NCBI GenBank assembly: GCA_029339195.1
Contig: JAPTJF010000573.1
Span: 1-34,393, forward strand
Length of the DNA: 34,393 nucleotides
Direction: 5' to 3'
Origin: Micractinium sp. NFX-FRZ
Taxonomy: Eukaryota; Chlorophyta; Trebouxiophyceae; Chlorellales; Chlorellaceae
The position numbers and the translations under genes are program-made. The notes below the pieces were generated by a model that made no database searches, had not been told where the DNA came from, and saw only the letters and a program-made list of their open reading frames with translations. Of the stretch, positions 10,965 to 21,199 are shown in pieces; positions within the stretch are counted from its first letter, which is position 1, and each line of letters begins with the position of its first letter.

Positions 10965-13900
10965 TCAGATCAAGGAGCCGCCGGCGCCTGCAGCAAAGTT
11001 GGCAGGCCCGGCACCGGCGGGCCTCGCCCCTTGCTGCTGCTGCTGCGGGGGGGGCGCGGGCCATTGCAGGGCCGCGCCGCCCCCGCCGCCTGGCTGGCTG
11101 CTGCCGAGCGCAAACGGGTCGAAGCTGCCGCCGCCTGTGCTGGCGGCGGGGGCTGGCCACTGAGAGTGCTGTCCGCTCCCGCCCACAAAGCCGCCGCTGC
11201 TGCTGCTGCTGCTGGCCATGCTGGGACCGCCCAGCTGCAGGCCTGCAAATGGGTCTGACGGCGCTCCCGCTCTCACCCCATTGCTGCCCAGGCCGCTCTG
11301 CCCAAAGCTGCCGCCCACTGCCCCCTGGCTGGGAGGTGACACCCCAAAGCTGCCGCCGAAGCCGCCGCCTGGGCTGCTGCCCAGCTGCTGCTGCCCAGTC
11401 CGCAAGCCAGCGCCCCCGCCGCTGCTGCCGCTTGGCGCTGCTGCTGCCGCCGCCGCAAAACCCCAGGCTGGCTGCTGGGCAGCGCTGGCTGCGACTGGGC
11501 TGCCGCCCAGCGACAGGGGGGGTCCCATCCCCCTGCCTGCCCCCACCTGCCCCCCAGCCAGCCCAAACTTGCTGCCGCCGGTGGTCGCCGCAGGCGCCGC
11601 CGGCCGTGCGCCCATCCCTGGCTGCTGCCGCTGCTGCTGCTGCTGCAGCTGCAGTCCTGCTAGCAGGTTGTCGCCGCCGCCGCCGCCGCTGCTGGCCGCG
11701 GCTGGCGCTGGTTGCGCCCGCGCCGCACCGGCGCCTCTGCTGCCTCCACTGGCGCTGCCGCTGCCCACAGGTCCCACTGCTGTGGCTGCCATCCAATCTG
11801 ACGCAGCTGCAGGGCCGGCTCCAGCCTGGCTGCCTCCCCCAAGCCCTCCATTTACACCCGCCGCGCTCGCTGTGCCCGCTGTGGCGCCGCCGCCGCCGCC
11901 GGGCAGCCCGCCATCCGCTGCCCCGCCGGCCCGCCCCTTCTCAATCTGCGCCAGCACCTCCCGCACCGTCTTCATTGCTGCTGTGAACTGCTGGGAGTTG
12001 AGGGTGGGGGCCACGAGCAGCGGGGCCAGCGTGGGCAGCACGCGCTCTGCCGCCAGGCGGGGGCCCCACTGCTTGGCCAGCGCGCCCCCCAGCGCCAGCA
12101 CGCACATTGCGGTGGGGGCAGATTTGTCCACGGCGGTGACCTGCGCATGACGGAGGAACATGGCGCACAGAAAATCTCTCAGAAAGTACTGCTGCAGCGG
12201 AACAGGGACAGCAGTGAGGGAAGAGTGCGCCAAGAGGGGGCTCCCCCCGAAGGGGCAGCACATGCGTGGCGGTGGGGGCGGGACTGGTCCACAGCGGTGA
12301 CCTGCGCAGCGTGGCACGATGTGGCACAGCAGGCACAGCATGGCTGGGTGTGGGCAGGGTTAGGGGCAGTGCGCTGGGTGAACGGCAGGGCGTGCAGCAG
12401 CAACGGTCTGGGGTGGGAGTGGGGCGGGCAGCAAGCAGGCAAGTATTTAATGGGGGCAGGCAAAGAGTCAGGCAGGCAAACAAGCAAGCAAGGCGGGTTG
12501 AAGACCATGAGTTCGACCCTCTTGCGGTTCCGTATCCCCCACCGGCCAGCCAGCTCGTGCATTGCTCCACACGACACGCGGAAACCGTATGATTCGCTTG
12601 GCTCACCTTGACTCCCGTCTGCAGCATCAGCTCTGCCTCCTGCTGATCCATACGCCCCACCAGCCGGCTCATGGCAGCAAAGGCGCTCACACGCACAGCG
12701 GCTGCACACGCACGGGCGCGCGCGGTGTGCGGGAGGGGGGAGGCAGGCGGGGGCAAGGGGTGTCGCAAGCATGAAGGTACTGCGGGAAGCGTGGCATGAG
12801 CCAGGGCGACGTGGACGCATGCAGACAGGGGGAGGGCAGTTCCTGGAACCGCCGGACGCGGCGGAAGCGGCTGGCCGACTGGCGGCGGGCGGCGGGCAGG
12901 CCACATCCCAGACAGTTGTCCCCACCCACCAAGCGTGGCCCCTGGCCCCTGCCGCCAACCAACGGCAGGCGAACCTTCTCAATTGCCCACATGCCCGCCC
13001 ACCCCTTCCCTCCCTTCTCTTGCTCCCTCCCTCCCCCGCCCGCTCTCACCCGACGTTGTGCCCAGGCACAGCGCATGCACAGCTGGCAGCACCGCTTTCT
13101 TCAACCCCTCGTAGTCCAGCGCATCTGCCATGGCCGCCGTCTTTCTCAGCATCTCCTCCTGCGCCCGCACATCCCCTGCAGGCACATGGAAGCAAGGTTG
13201 TGCAACAAAAGAGCACTGGTGGCACTGGGGGGAGCGTCGAACAGCACTGCCTGCCCACGTGCATCTTCCAAAGTTGGCAGACATAGACAGGCCTCATGCC
13301 TCCTGCAGCATGCGGCACAGCAGGCACAGCATACGGCGCTGGCACAGCGCGCACGGCAGGGCAGCGAGCGTGTGTCGGCGCTCCTCACGCCGAGGTGCTG
13401 GATTTCTTGCCAGTCCTACACTCCGACAGGGCCCGCGAAGCAACAGCAACACGCGTGGGCTGCATGTGCAGCAGCCAGCCAGCGCCAGCAGCCGCATGTG
13501 CAGTGACTCCCCACGGCCCGCCCGCCCGCACTCGCTCGCTGGCTCACCGTGCTGCGCAGCCCGCACCAGCAGCGCCGGCAGCACCTGGGCCGCCGCCGCC
13601 GCGGGCATGCACTTGCCCAGCATCTCGGCATTCTGCACCAGCAGCAGCAGCGTCTCGCCCGACGCGCTGGCCAGCAGCGGCCTGCGCCAGGGGCAGTAAC
13701 AATTTGGGTTCAAAACCAAACAAGTGGGACACACTAAACTGACGGGCTTGCCTTGCAGTTAAAAATGAGCTGACATCGGATGCTGCTGCTCCCCAGCGGC
13801 CGTCTGACGCACTGCACATCTCTGCTCAGCCCCAGCTGATTGCCAAGGCAGTCGCTGTTAACAGCCCCAGCTGACGAGGACAGCACTTACTTGAGGGCGG

Positions 13901-15194
13901 GGAGGGTGATGTCAGCAAACTCCCCCGCCTCCTGCTGCCGCACGATGCTGAGCACGATGGGCAGCAGGCTGGGCTGCAGTTGGGGGTCGCGCAGCTCGCC
14001 CAGCAGCGGCGGCAGCACCTGCACATGGGTGGCATGGCCAGACAAGAAAGGGCTTGAGGAACCAGAGGAAAAGAAGAGGAAAAACAAAAGTATGTGGGGC
14101 AGCTGGGGTCGCGCAGCTGGCCCAGGAGGGGCGGGGCTCGAAGCACTGCACACGGCACAAACCAGCGTGCTGTCGTGGCGATGGATGCTACACCGGCAGC
14201 CGGGCGAGCAGCAAAGCAAGACAGGGAGGGGACGGGAATCCCGGCAGCACGACGCACGCACACAGACTGAGCATGCACACACCTTGTAGCGCAGCACGCG
14301 GGAGTCAAGCTGGGCGCAAACAATACACCAAACCAGCCTTGACCGCGTCGTACACCATCAGCACATATGCACACCTTGTAGCGCAGCACGCGGGAGTTGA
14401 GCCGGGCGCACACACACACGCACACAGACGCGCACGGCACGGGGGGGGAATGGGGACGCGGGCGCCCCGCGCTCGGGGGGGCGGCCCTTCGGGCGCGCCC
14501 TGTGGGGGGAGTGCGCCTACGCGCACTCCCCCAGGCCATGGAGGGGGGAGGGAGGGCTGGGGTGAGGCCCTGGGGATGACGTCATCCCTCGGTACCACAG
14601 CGCGCGCGGCGGCGCCACGTGCCACAAGAGGCGCGCGTCGGTCGGGCTCTGTGCCTTTCCGAAACGTCTCGAAATGACTTTTTTTGACACTCTTCACAGT
14701 GAAGCTCGCTCAGACTCGGAACCCAGCACGTCGCACAGCGGCTGCCTGGTAGCCGACTCGGGCACGCCGGCCGGCGTGGACCCTGACGGCGCCGGGCCGT
14801 CCGACCCACAGCTACCCAAACAGCTCACGCGAGAATAGCTAAAGCGGGAGGGGCGTCCTAAAGCGGGAGGGGCGTCGGGTTCAAGGGCAGTGGAAGCGAT
14901 GGAGGCCCTCGAGCGTAGGCCTGTGCCTCTGCGCATCTGTGACACCACACCACCACTCACGTCGCCGCCGGGAAAGGGCAAGACGGGCAGGGAAAAGGGG
15001 AAGGCACCTGCCGCCGCCGCCGCCGCCGCCGCTGCCGCCGCCGCCGCTGCCGCTTGCTTCCTGCCGCGCTGCCTATGCATTGCTTACGCTCCCCCCCTCA
15101 CCAATCCAACTTTTCCCATGCTCGAATGTAAAGAAAAGAACGGCACAAGGGGTTCCCCCGGTGCGATCAAAAGTGCGGGAGACACATGGTATAC

Positions 15195-15228
<34 letters not shown>

Positions 15229-18200
15229 CACACACCTTGTAGCGCAGCACTCGGGAGTCGAGCTGGGCGCACATGGCGGGCAGGTCACGCAGGAAGGCGG
15301 CCTTCTGCAGGCTGTCCCGCTGCAGCATGGTGTCCAGGAACTGAGGGGGGAGCGGGAGGGGGGAGGGGAGGAGGGGAACGAAGCAAGGTGCTTTAGGGAT
15401 GGGCTGGTGCTGCCACACAACTACAGCCCTTCGGCAGGCTGTCTTGCCGCTGCAGCAAAAGCGTCCAGGAACTGAGGGGGGGGCGGGGAGGGGAGGAGGA
15501 GAACAAAGCAAAACACATTATGGCAAAACGATGCCGCCACGCAACTACCTCCTGCAGGCGGCACCGCCTCTCCTGCCAGCGCAGGGCATGCCCCCACCTT
15601 GAGCGCGCGCAGCAGGACGTCGGATTGGAAGTACTGGCAGCCGGCAAAGGCGGCGGCGGGGGGGCGGGCGGTGGCAATGGGCGCCAGCATGGCACGCAGC
15701 GGCTGCTCCAGCCCCATGGGCACACCTAGGGAAGAGGAAGGTGTGGAGAGCATGCCTCTCTGTGTGAGATGCATGCATACATGCATTTTAAAAGGTGTCG
15801 GCACCCGGCACGACTCAACTGCTCCATCCCCAAACCGACAGCCCATGGGGGCAGCATTGCCCACATTGCCAGACTGCTATGCGGAAGTGTGCACCGGAAC
15901 AGTGCACCCACCGACCCATTGTCCCTCGCCCACTCGCTCACACCCGGCATGCCGACCAGCGTCAGGCACGCGGCTCTCTCCATCTGCATCTGCTTGGCCC
16001 AGTTCCACCCGTATTTTAACACAAGCCAAGAAAGCCATGCTCGCCCTTCCTCCCACACCCGGCCCCACCCACCCGACATGTCCATCAGCGTCAGGCTGTG
16101 CACCCGGCTCTCGTAGTCAGCCAGGCTGTGCCCCACCGGCAGCAGCTGCCGCCGCGTGAGCAGCTCGAAAGCCACGGCGCCCAGGGAGAAGACATCGGCT
16201 GCAGGGGGGGACGCAGGGAGAGCACGGGGGAGGACACGGTGGGTGAGGGGGAGGTGGGCGGGCGGGTGGGTGGGGGGGGTGAGGGAGGGAAGGGGGCAGC
16301 TCGAAAGCATGGCGCCCAGAGAGCCACGTGGGCTGTGGCGAGGTGGGGTCGGAGGCCGCAGCAGCAGCTCGAGTTTGTCAGCCGGATGAGATGAGCAGCT
16401 CGATAGTGAGGCCGGCTCTGGCCACCCTGGCGCCAGCCTTGAAGGTGGCGGTACCACCCCCCTGCCACCACGCTGGCAGAACCCCCGGCCACGCTGGCGG
16501 TACCGCCACCCACCTGCCCCGGTCACGCTGGTGGTACCGCTGGCCACCAGCTCCGGTGCCACATACGGCAGCGCCGGCTGCAGGCAAACAGGGGGGGGGG
16601 CGGGCGGGCAGGGTGGCGTCTGCCGGAGCGAATCCACAATAGCAGGAAGGGCGGGTGGCATGCAGCAAGGGTGCCATGGAGAGTGATGCACAGCGAGTGG
16701 TAGGATGCTGCCTGCAAGCTAACCAGCTAACCAGACCACCTCTGCTTCCCAAAACCTCTCGCCTTTCTCGTGCACTTATTTTGCAAGCAGGCCGCTCACC
16801 TGCGTAACCTGCTGCAGTATCCAGCAGGCCTCCCGCTCGCTGCACTCGTACGCCGCTACACAAGCAGATGCATTTCTACTACATGATAAGTTAAATAACA
16901 CAAACCTGCGTGACCTGCTGCAGTATGCTGGGCTCGCGCTCGCTGTAGTCGTAGGCCCTCTGGTTGGGGGTCTGGAAGTCTTGGGGGGAGGAGAAGGCAC
17001 AGCCGGCGAGCTTCCAGGCGCCTGCAGGAGCGCTCGGGGCGGCCAGGGTGGGCAGGGGTTTCCAAGGTTCACCCCTCTGCTGCACTGCGCTCCACCGCAC
17101 TGCTCCTTCTACAGACTGTAGATTGCGGCCCGTGCTGGGCGGGATGCTGGTGGCCGTGCCAGTTCGTGCTCTCTGGCTCCCACCTTCCCCCTCGCGCATC
17201 TCTCTCCCGTTATCCTCGTGTCATGTACACAGGTTTTGCTGCTGGGTGGCGCGCTCACCGGTCTGCGTGATGAGGATGCTGGTGGGCGCGATGCCGCGGT
17301 GCACCAGGCCCGCCTCAGAGTGCAAAAAGTGCAGGCCGTCGGCCACCTGCAGCAGGCCGTGCTTCAGCTCCAGCTCTGCGTACGCAACACAGGAATGAAT
17401 GGGTACAGGAGAGGGCAAGAGTGGTGGTGTGAGTCAGCGGACCTGTGCATCAGACGCCAGCCCAAGCAGGCACGTGCCCAGCGGGCGATCCTCGCTGCCC
17501 CACCGCCTGCCCTGCCCCGCCCTTCCGCCCCACCGCATGCCAGATTGCCTGCCCGGCCCAACCCTTCGGCCCCACCGCAAGTCCAGCCCAGCCCAGCCCT
17601 TCAGCCCCACCACTTGCCCCTCTCAGCCCTTCCACCTCAACGCCCGCCCACCCGCCATAGTGCCCCGCCCCTTGCCCACCAGACAGCCGCAGCTGTCGCC
17701 GCTCCGAGGCCAGCGCGGGTGGCAGTGCTCCGGCGCCGCCCCCCACGGTGCCCGCCCCGCCCAGCAGGTCGGCCAGGGAGGCAAATACTGGCTCTGTGAT
17801 GAAGACGAGCTGGGTGCGGGTCTCCTCCAGGGGGGAGATGAGGCGCAGGACACAGGGGTCTACAGGGGGGCGGGCGGGGCGGGGACGGTTGCGAGGTAGT
17901 GCAGACAAAAGAGAGGAAAGGAAGTAATCTGCATTGCACGCCCCGCTGCGGCCCCCGGCAACCAACAGGTACAGGAAGCACAGGGCATTCTGCAGGCAGG
18001 CGGAGCCCGTGCATGCTGCAGGCGCACCCGGGGCTGCCGGGCGCAGCTGCACGCACACACCGAAGCGGCGCGCTGGCAGCAACACCACTGCACGCACAAA
18101 AGCATTGAAGCAAGCAAGCACATGATCAAGCAGACGCGAGTAAGGAGCTAGGCAAGGCAGCAGGCAGGCTCACGTTTGAGGCGGGCTAGCGCCTGCACAT

Positions 18201-18798
18201 CATGCCGGCACTGCTCCAAAAACAGTTCCAGCCGGCGCGCCGAGGGGCGGGTGAGCGCCCCGCCGCCGCCGCCCCCGCCATACAGCTGCTCCTCCGCCTG
18301 CGTGAGCTCCCGTTTGTCCAGCACCCAACACGCGACCAGGGGGTGGGGCGAGCCTGCAGGCGGGTGCCGGCGGCGGGTGCCAGCGGCGGGTGCGGCAGCT
18401 GTCGGTTACGACGGTTGTGGTTGCGGTAGGGCGCAAAGCGTTCCGTCTCCGCAGCTTGCCGGCAGCGAGCAATTGTCATGATGCTGATCATAATGTTTGA
18501 ACATGAGCTGCTGCCAGCATTGAAACAGCAGCAGCCTGGCAGGCACAGCCTGGCAGGCGCGCCGCCGCCAACCGCACTCACCCTCCTTCTTTGCCCTTGC
18601 CGTGAACACCCGCCACAGGCCGCCCGGGCCGGCGCACGCCGTCTGGGCCCCAACATGATACGCAAGCAGACACTCCGCTCCCAAAGCCTCTTGCTGAAGC
18701 TTCTTGCCCAGCTGCTGCGCCGTCGCCGTGGCAGTGGCCGTGACTGCACTAACCGCACTCCCGAGCTTCTCCGTCCACTTCTCCAGGCCGCCCTTCAT
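10965..18798 (-). CDS. SCYL2: SCY1-like 2 pseudokinase (clathrin/AP-dependent trafficking), 14 exons
   Basis: Exons: 18798-18582, 18353-18174, 17859-17680, 17375-17259, 17021-16906, 16577-16514, 16198-16073, 15725-15598, 15340-15236, 14018-13891, 13681-13548, 13175-13050, 12701-12607, 12140-10965. Phases agree throughout; about 963 residues, close to the usual ~930. Order: N-terminal segment, protein-kinase-like domain (about 30-330), HEAT-like helical repeats (about 340-590), long low-complexity Gly/Ala/Gln tail. The lysine of the VAIK position is kept (WVLDK, K86), but HRD reads H-R-G (218-220) and DFG reads A-G-C in WKLAGCAF, so phosphotransfer is unlikely. That is expected for this family, which acts as a scaffold on endosomes and the trans-Golgi with clathrin and AP complexes. 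The tail has two DPF motifs (SDPFAG and FDPFAL), known AP2-appendage ligands. Several introns contain exon echoes. Confidence 0.92.
12255..12312 (-). repeat. Copy of the acceptor and start of SCYL2 exon 14
   Basis: Plus-strand GGCGGTGGGGGCG...CAGCGGTGACCTGCGCA at 12260-12309 mirrors 12101-12146, the first bases of the last exon with its acceptor, 162 bases upstream in transcript sense. It shows several substitutions and an indel. Confidence 0.8.
14097..14155 (-). repeat. Copy of the start of SCYL2 exon 10
   Basis: GGGGTCGCGCAGCTGGCCCA reproduces the sequence at 13983-14003 (GGGGTCGCGCAGCTCGCCCA). The flanking GTGTGCAG-like acceptor is also recognisable near 14150. Confidence 0.75.
14281..14412 (-). 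repeat. Two extra copies of the SCYL2 exon 9 donor edge
   Basis: ACCTTGTAGCGCAGCACGCG occurs at 14281 and again at about 14372. Both match the 3' end of exon 9 plus its donor (15233-15271), each with the following CA-rich intron start. In transcript sense each ends with TACAAG and a GTGTGTG donor. Confidence 0.88.
14505..14532. repeat. Perfect 12-bp inverted repeat with 4-base loop
   Basis: GGGGGAGTGCGC, loop CTAC, GCGCACTCCCCC. The stem is perfect and GC-rich, so it should form a stable hairpin in single-stranded DNA or in RNA. Confidence 0.9.
14573..14588. promoter_or_regulatory. GGGATGACGTCATCCC palindrome (CRE/bZIP-like TGACGTCA)
   Basis: A perfect 16-nt palindrome centred on TGACGTCA, a known binding core for bZIP factors. 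A G-box core CACGTG follows 32 bases on (14616-14621). Whether either is used is unknown, since both lie inside an intron. Confidence 0.35.
15197..15233. repeat. CA microsatellite at the start of SCYL2 intron 9
   Basis: An uninterrupted CA run of about 14 units directly beyond the exon 9 donor, read as GT repeats in transcript sense. Confidence 0.9.
15421..15476 (-). repeat. Copy of SCYL2 exon 9 start with in-frame stop
   Basis: In transcript sense, CTCAG then TTCCTGGACGCTTTTGCTGC matches the acceptor and start of exon 9 (15340), 131 bases upstream. In the exon phase it runs 16 codons to TAG at 15423-15421. Confidence 0.88.
15941..15982 (-). repeat. Copy of the SCYL2 exon 7 donor edge
   Basis: CACCCGGCATGCCGACCAGC followed by GTCAGGC mirrors CACCCGACATGTCCATCAGC at about 16069-16098, the last codons of exon 7 plus its donor. 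It lies about 130 bases downstream in transcript sense. Confidence 0.82.
16440..16513 (-). repeat. Minisatellite grown from the end of SCYL2 exon 6
   Basis: In transcript sense the exon end GGTACCACCAGCGTGACCGG is followed in the intron by GGTACCGCCAGCGTGGCCGG and then by a shorter copy containing GCCAGCGTGGTGGCAGG. This makes a three-unit, 23-34-base array that starts inside the coding exon. Confidence 0.82.
16800..16857 (-). repeat. Copy of the 3' half of SCYL2 exon 5 with its own donor
   Basis: Transcript-sense sequence encoding AYECSEREACWILQQVTQ followed by GTGAGC parallels the real exon 5 end AYDYSEREPSILQQVTQ. An AG (TTGTGTAG) just upstream gives a 56-base segment that keeps phase 1 in and phase 0 out, the same as exon 5. 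Confidence 0.82.
17498..17660. repeat. Degenerate minisatellite (~35-40-bp units) in SCYL2 intron 3
   Basis: Four or five imperfect units carry the core GCCCCACCGC followed by a TGCC-like end. They resemble the exon 3 donor edge just to the right (CGCCCCTTGCCCACC). Confidence 0.6.
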
Positions 18799-19253
18799 CG
18801 TCGCTAGCCCCGCTGTGAGCGCCAGGTACGAGCGCTCACCCAAGCGCAAGAGCCGTCTGGGGGCGGTGATCCAAGGTGCTCCTACTGTAAGAGGCACCAC
18901 AGGATGGCAATGGTGTGATCCAAACACGCCAGGGACGCCCAAACCGCGTCTTGCAAGTCGTGCTGTGCATGTCGCGCACGCGCAGCAGACGGCGCCGCCC
19001 GCCGCCGCCGCCGGCACCTGGGCTCGCCGGAGGAGGAGAATGTCTGCCAGATTTCTCCAGTGCACCATATAAAGCCCTTTTCGTTCCCATTTACAGACGC
19101 GGCCAGCAAGCGGGAGCCGCTGTCCATTGCTGTGCTGTGCTCCACTGGCCGCCTCCGAGGGGCAAGCCTCCCTGCGGCACGCCTGCCGAGGTCGCCCAAA
19201 ACTATGCAGTGGCACGCTGGAGTTTCTAGCTCAGCAGGGCGACGTGGTATCAG
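18799..19253. promoter_or_regulatory. Divergent region between SCYL2 and the ARM-MYND gene
   Basis: The SCYL2 start codon is at 18798 (minus) and the first clear ARM-coding exon begins near 19254 (plus). TATAAA lies at 19068-19073 on the plus strand. An ATG-started plus-strand frame, 18969-19229, ends in TAG and is in the same frame as the ARM exon, so this region may also contain the missing first exon. Confidence 0.4.
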
Positions 19254-20918
19254 GCAGCGCGGACGCTGCGCGTACTGGCGTCTGACAGCCTGGAGTGCAG
19301 GGCGGGCATAGTCGCGGCGGGCGGGGTGCCCTTCCTGGTGCGCCATCTGGCGGTGAGCGAGCAGGAGGAGGAGCAGGTGGCCACGGTGGACGTGCTGTCT
19401 GACATGGCATACCACAGCTCAGACCACAGCGTGGCCACCGTGGCGGCGGGCGGCATCCCCGCCCTGGTGTGCTGCCTACATGGGGGGCGCGTCCCGGAGC
19501 TGCTCGAGTCGGCGGCACGGGCGCTGGGCAACGTTGCGCACGACTGCCCGGGCAGCAGGGCGGCAGTGACGGCGGCGGGCGGCACTGCAGACTTGGTGCG
19601 CCTGTTGCGCAGCGGCGTAAGCGATTGGGTGAAGGCAGAGGCGGCGGCAGCCCTGCGCTCCCTCACGACTGGGAACCTGAGCGAGGGCCCCGCTGTGGCA
19701 GCGGCTGGTGGCATCCCCGCCCTGGTCGGGTGCCTGCGCAGCGGCGCTGATGTGCAGGAGCAAGCCGCCGCGGCGCTGCGCACGCTGGCATCCTGCAGCC
19801 CCGACATGCAAACCGCCGTGGCGAGCGCAGGCGCCATCCCTGCGCTGGTGCAGCTCCTGCGCAGCAGTGCTGGTGACCAGGTGCAAGCAATGGCAGCTGA
19901 AGCACTCTCGGCGGTTGTTGCCGATAGCCCAGCCAACAAGGCAGCAGCGGCAGCGGCTGGCGCCATACCCCTGCTGGTCGCCCGGCTGGGCAGCAGCGGC
20001 GGCGAGGCTGTGCAAAGGCAAGCGGTTGAGGTGCTGAGGCACCTGGGTGTGCTCTGCCCTGAGAGCAACGCTGCGATTGCCGCAGCAGGCGGCATTCCAG
20101 CCCTGGTGCAGTGCCTGCGCAGCAGCAGCGGCAGCAGCAACAGCAGCTGGGAGGGTGCGCAAAGCGGGATCATCCTTGCCCTGGCCAACCTAGCCAACGG
20201 CAGCCCGGAGCGCAGCGCAGCCATAGCTGCAATCGGCGGCGTGCCCCAGCTGCAGCAGCTGCAGCAGCACAGCGGTGACAGCGGGGTCAGGGAGGCAGCA
20301 GACGTTGTGTTGTGCAGCATGGCATGCAGCGGTGAGCCCCACGCGGTGGCAGCTTGTGAGGCCGCCACAGCAAGCAGCCTGGCGATGCCCCAGCCAGCCG
20401 TGGAAGCAGCGGATGCGGTGGGTGCAGAGGCTGTAGCAGCTGTGGAAGCAGCAGATGCGGTGGGTGCAGAGGCAGCGGTAGCCGTAGCGCTGGAGCCAGC
20501 GCCCGCTGCCCCTCCAGCAGCAGCTGCCAGCGCTCCCAGGGTGTGCGCAGCCGAGGGGTGCAGCAGCACCGAGCACCTGCGCCGCTGCGGCGGGTGAGTG
20601 ACGGTGTTTACAGTGGCGGAACACTATTTGGCATGTGTGCGGCCCTGTTGAGGCAGCAGGCAGCCTGAGTGGGCTCGACAGCCAGGCTTCTTTGGGATGC
20701 TCACATACAGCACGGCTGTGGTGTCACTGGTGTGCCTGCCTGAACCTTCCTGGTGAGCGACTCAGATCACTGCCCCATGCGCTGTCCTTCCGCTGCCCCC
20801 GCCCTGCAGGTGCCGCATGGTCAGATACTGCAGCGAGGCGTGCAAAAATGTGCACTGGAAGGCGCACAAGCGCGAGTGCCGCCGCGCTGCGGCTGCTGCG
20901 GCGGCGGCGGCGCAATGA
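19254..20918 (+). CDS. Armadillo-repeat protein with C-terminal MYND zinc finger (5' end unresolved)
   Basis: The large exon runs open from after TAG 19227 to the donor at 20593/20594 (GTGAGT); the last exon is 20810-20918 (acceptor CCTGCAG, stop TGA 20916). About eight armadillo repeats can be counted by the recurring core AAGGIPALV.CLRSG (for example near 19314, 19440, 19575, 19695, 19830, 19950, 20085, 20225). A short Ala/Glu/Val segment with a 14-residue tandem repeat (VEAADAVGAEA) follows. The intron splits the MYND finger, which reads C-A-A-E-G-C, R-C-G-G-C, Y-C-S-E-A-C, H-W-K-A-H-K-R-E-C, complete for two zinc ions. ARM repeats and MYND fingers both bind proteins, so an adaptor role, possibly in transcriptional or degradation complexes, is inference. 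The start is uncertain: 19254 follows a usable AG, but no upstream exon could be proved, and the first in-frame ATG (19404) would cut off the first repeat. Confidence 0.82.
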
Positions 20919-21199
20919 CAGCCACAATCCTAATCAAGCTCTCAGGCGTAGGTCGGAACTGCAATGCATGTATTGTGTGTTTCTTGAACCTGAGGAGGAC
21001 TTGCGCTGTATCATGTCACTGTAAAGCATGAACCGAGGCACGGTTGCTGCCGCCGCGCTGCATGCGGGCGGGACCCAGCTCAGCGGCAGCGGCCCGGTCA
21101 AAAGAAGTGTCGGCGCGGACCCTGCTCCACCCAGTGTGCCCTTGCTACGGCTCCCATCTGTTTTACCTGCCAGACCACTCGCACAAGCAGCCCATCAGA
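20919..21199. other. Intergenic: ARM-MYND 3' UTR and SDR promoter
   Basis: Tandem (+/+) gap of 281 bases. The first third reads as 3' UTR ending at a TGTAA signal; the remainder before the SDR start codon shows no recognisable core promoter motif. Confidence 0.5.
21020..21024 (+). terminator. TGTAA poly(A) signal of the ARM-MYND gene
   Basis: TGTAA lies about 100 bases past the stop TGA (20916), the usual spacing and motif for green-algal nuclear 3' ends. Confidence 0.65.

Larger units (their letters stand above)
14420..15180. other. Unexplained ~760-bp island inside SCYL2 intron 9
   Basis: This stretch separates the real exon 9 edge (15236) from its two copies and is bordered by CA-rich repeats. 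It holds a 12-bp perfect hairpin (14505-14532), a 16-nt palindrome around TGACGTCA (14573-14588), CACGTG (14616-14621), a 19-base tandem duplication (14838-14876) and a GCC/GCT repeat (15008-15055). A plus-strand open stretch (about 14697-14837, ending TAG) has Ser/Asp/Pro-rich composition but no recognised family. It could be a decayed mobile insertion or a nested regulatory segment; I cannot decide. Confidence 0.4.

Noticed and set aside
10940..12150. Long open frames on the plus strand opposite the last SCYL2 exon
   Set aside because: They mirror a GC-rich, low-complexity coding exon whose minus-strand reading matches SCYL2 and keeps splice phase; the plus readings show no family motif.
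12480..12560. A GAGTTCGACCCTC segment resembling a tRNA T-arm
   Set aside because: The flanking stem mismatches, and no D-arm, anticodon arm or acceptor stem could be folded around it.
14890..15475. Plus-strand Ala-rich frames across SCYL2 intron 9 and exon 9
   Set aside because: They run over a GCC/GCT repeat and a confirmed minus-strand exon; no start context, splice partners or family similarity.
17930..18121. Minus-strand open stretch between SCYL2 exons 2 and 3
   Set aside because: Joining exon 2 directly to exon 3 gives the conserved LKHPCVLRLISPLEETRTQ block in phase; an added exon would break it.
21044..21199. Upstream ATG extension of the SDR protein
   Set aside because: The extension has no transit-peptide logic for an SKL protein, and the family normally starts a few residues before the Rossmann motif, which fits ATG 21200.
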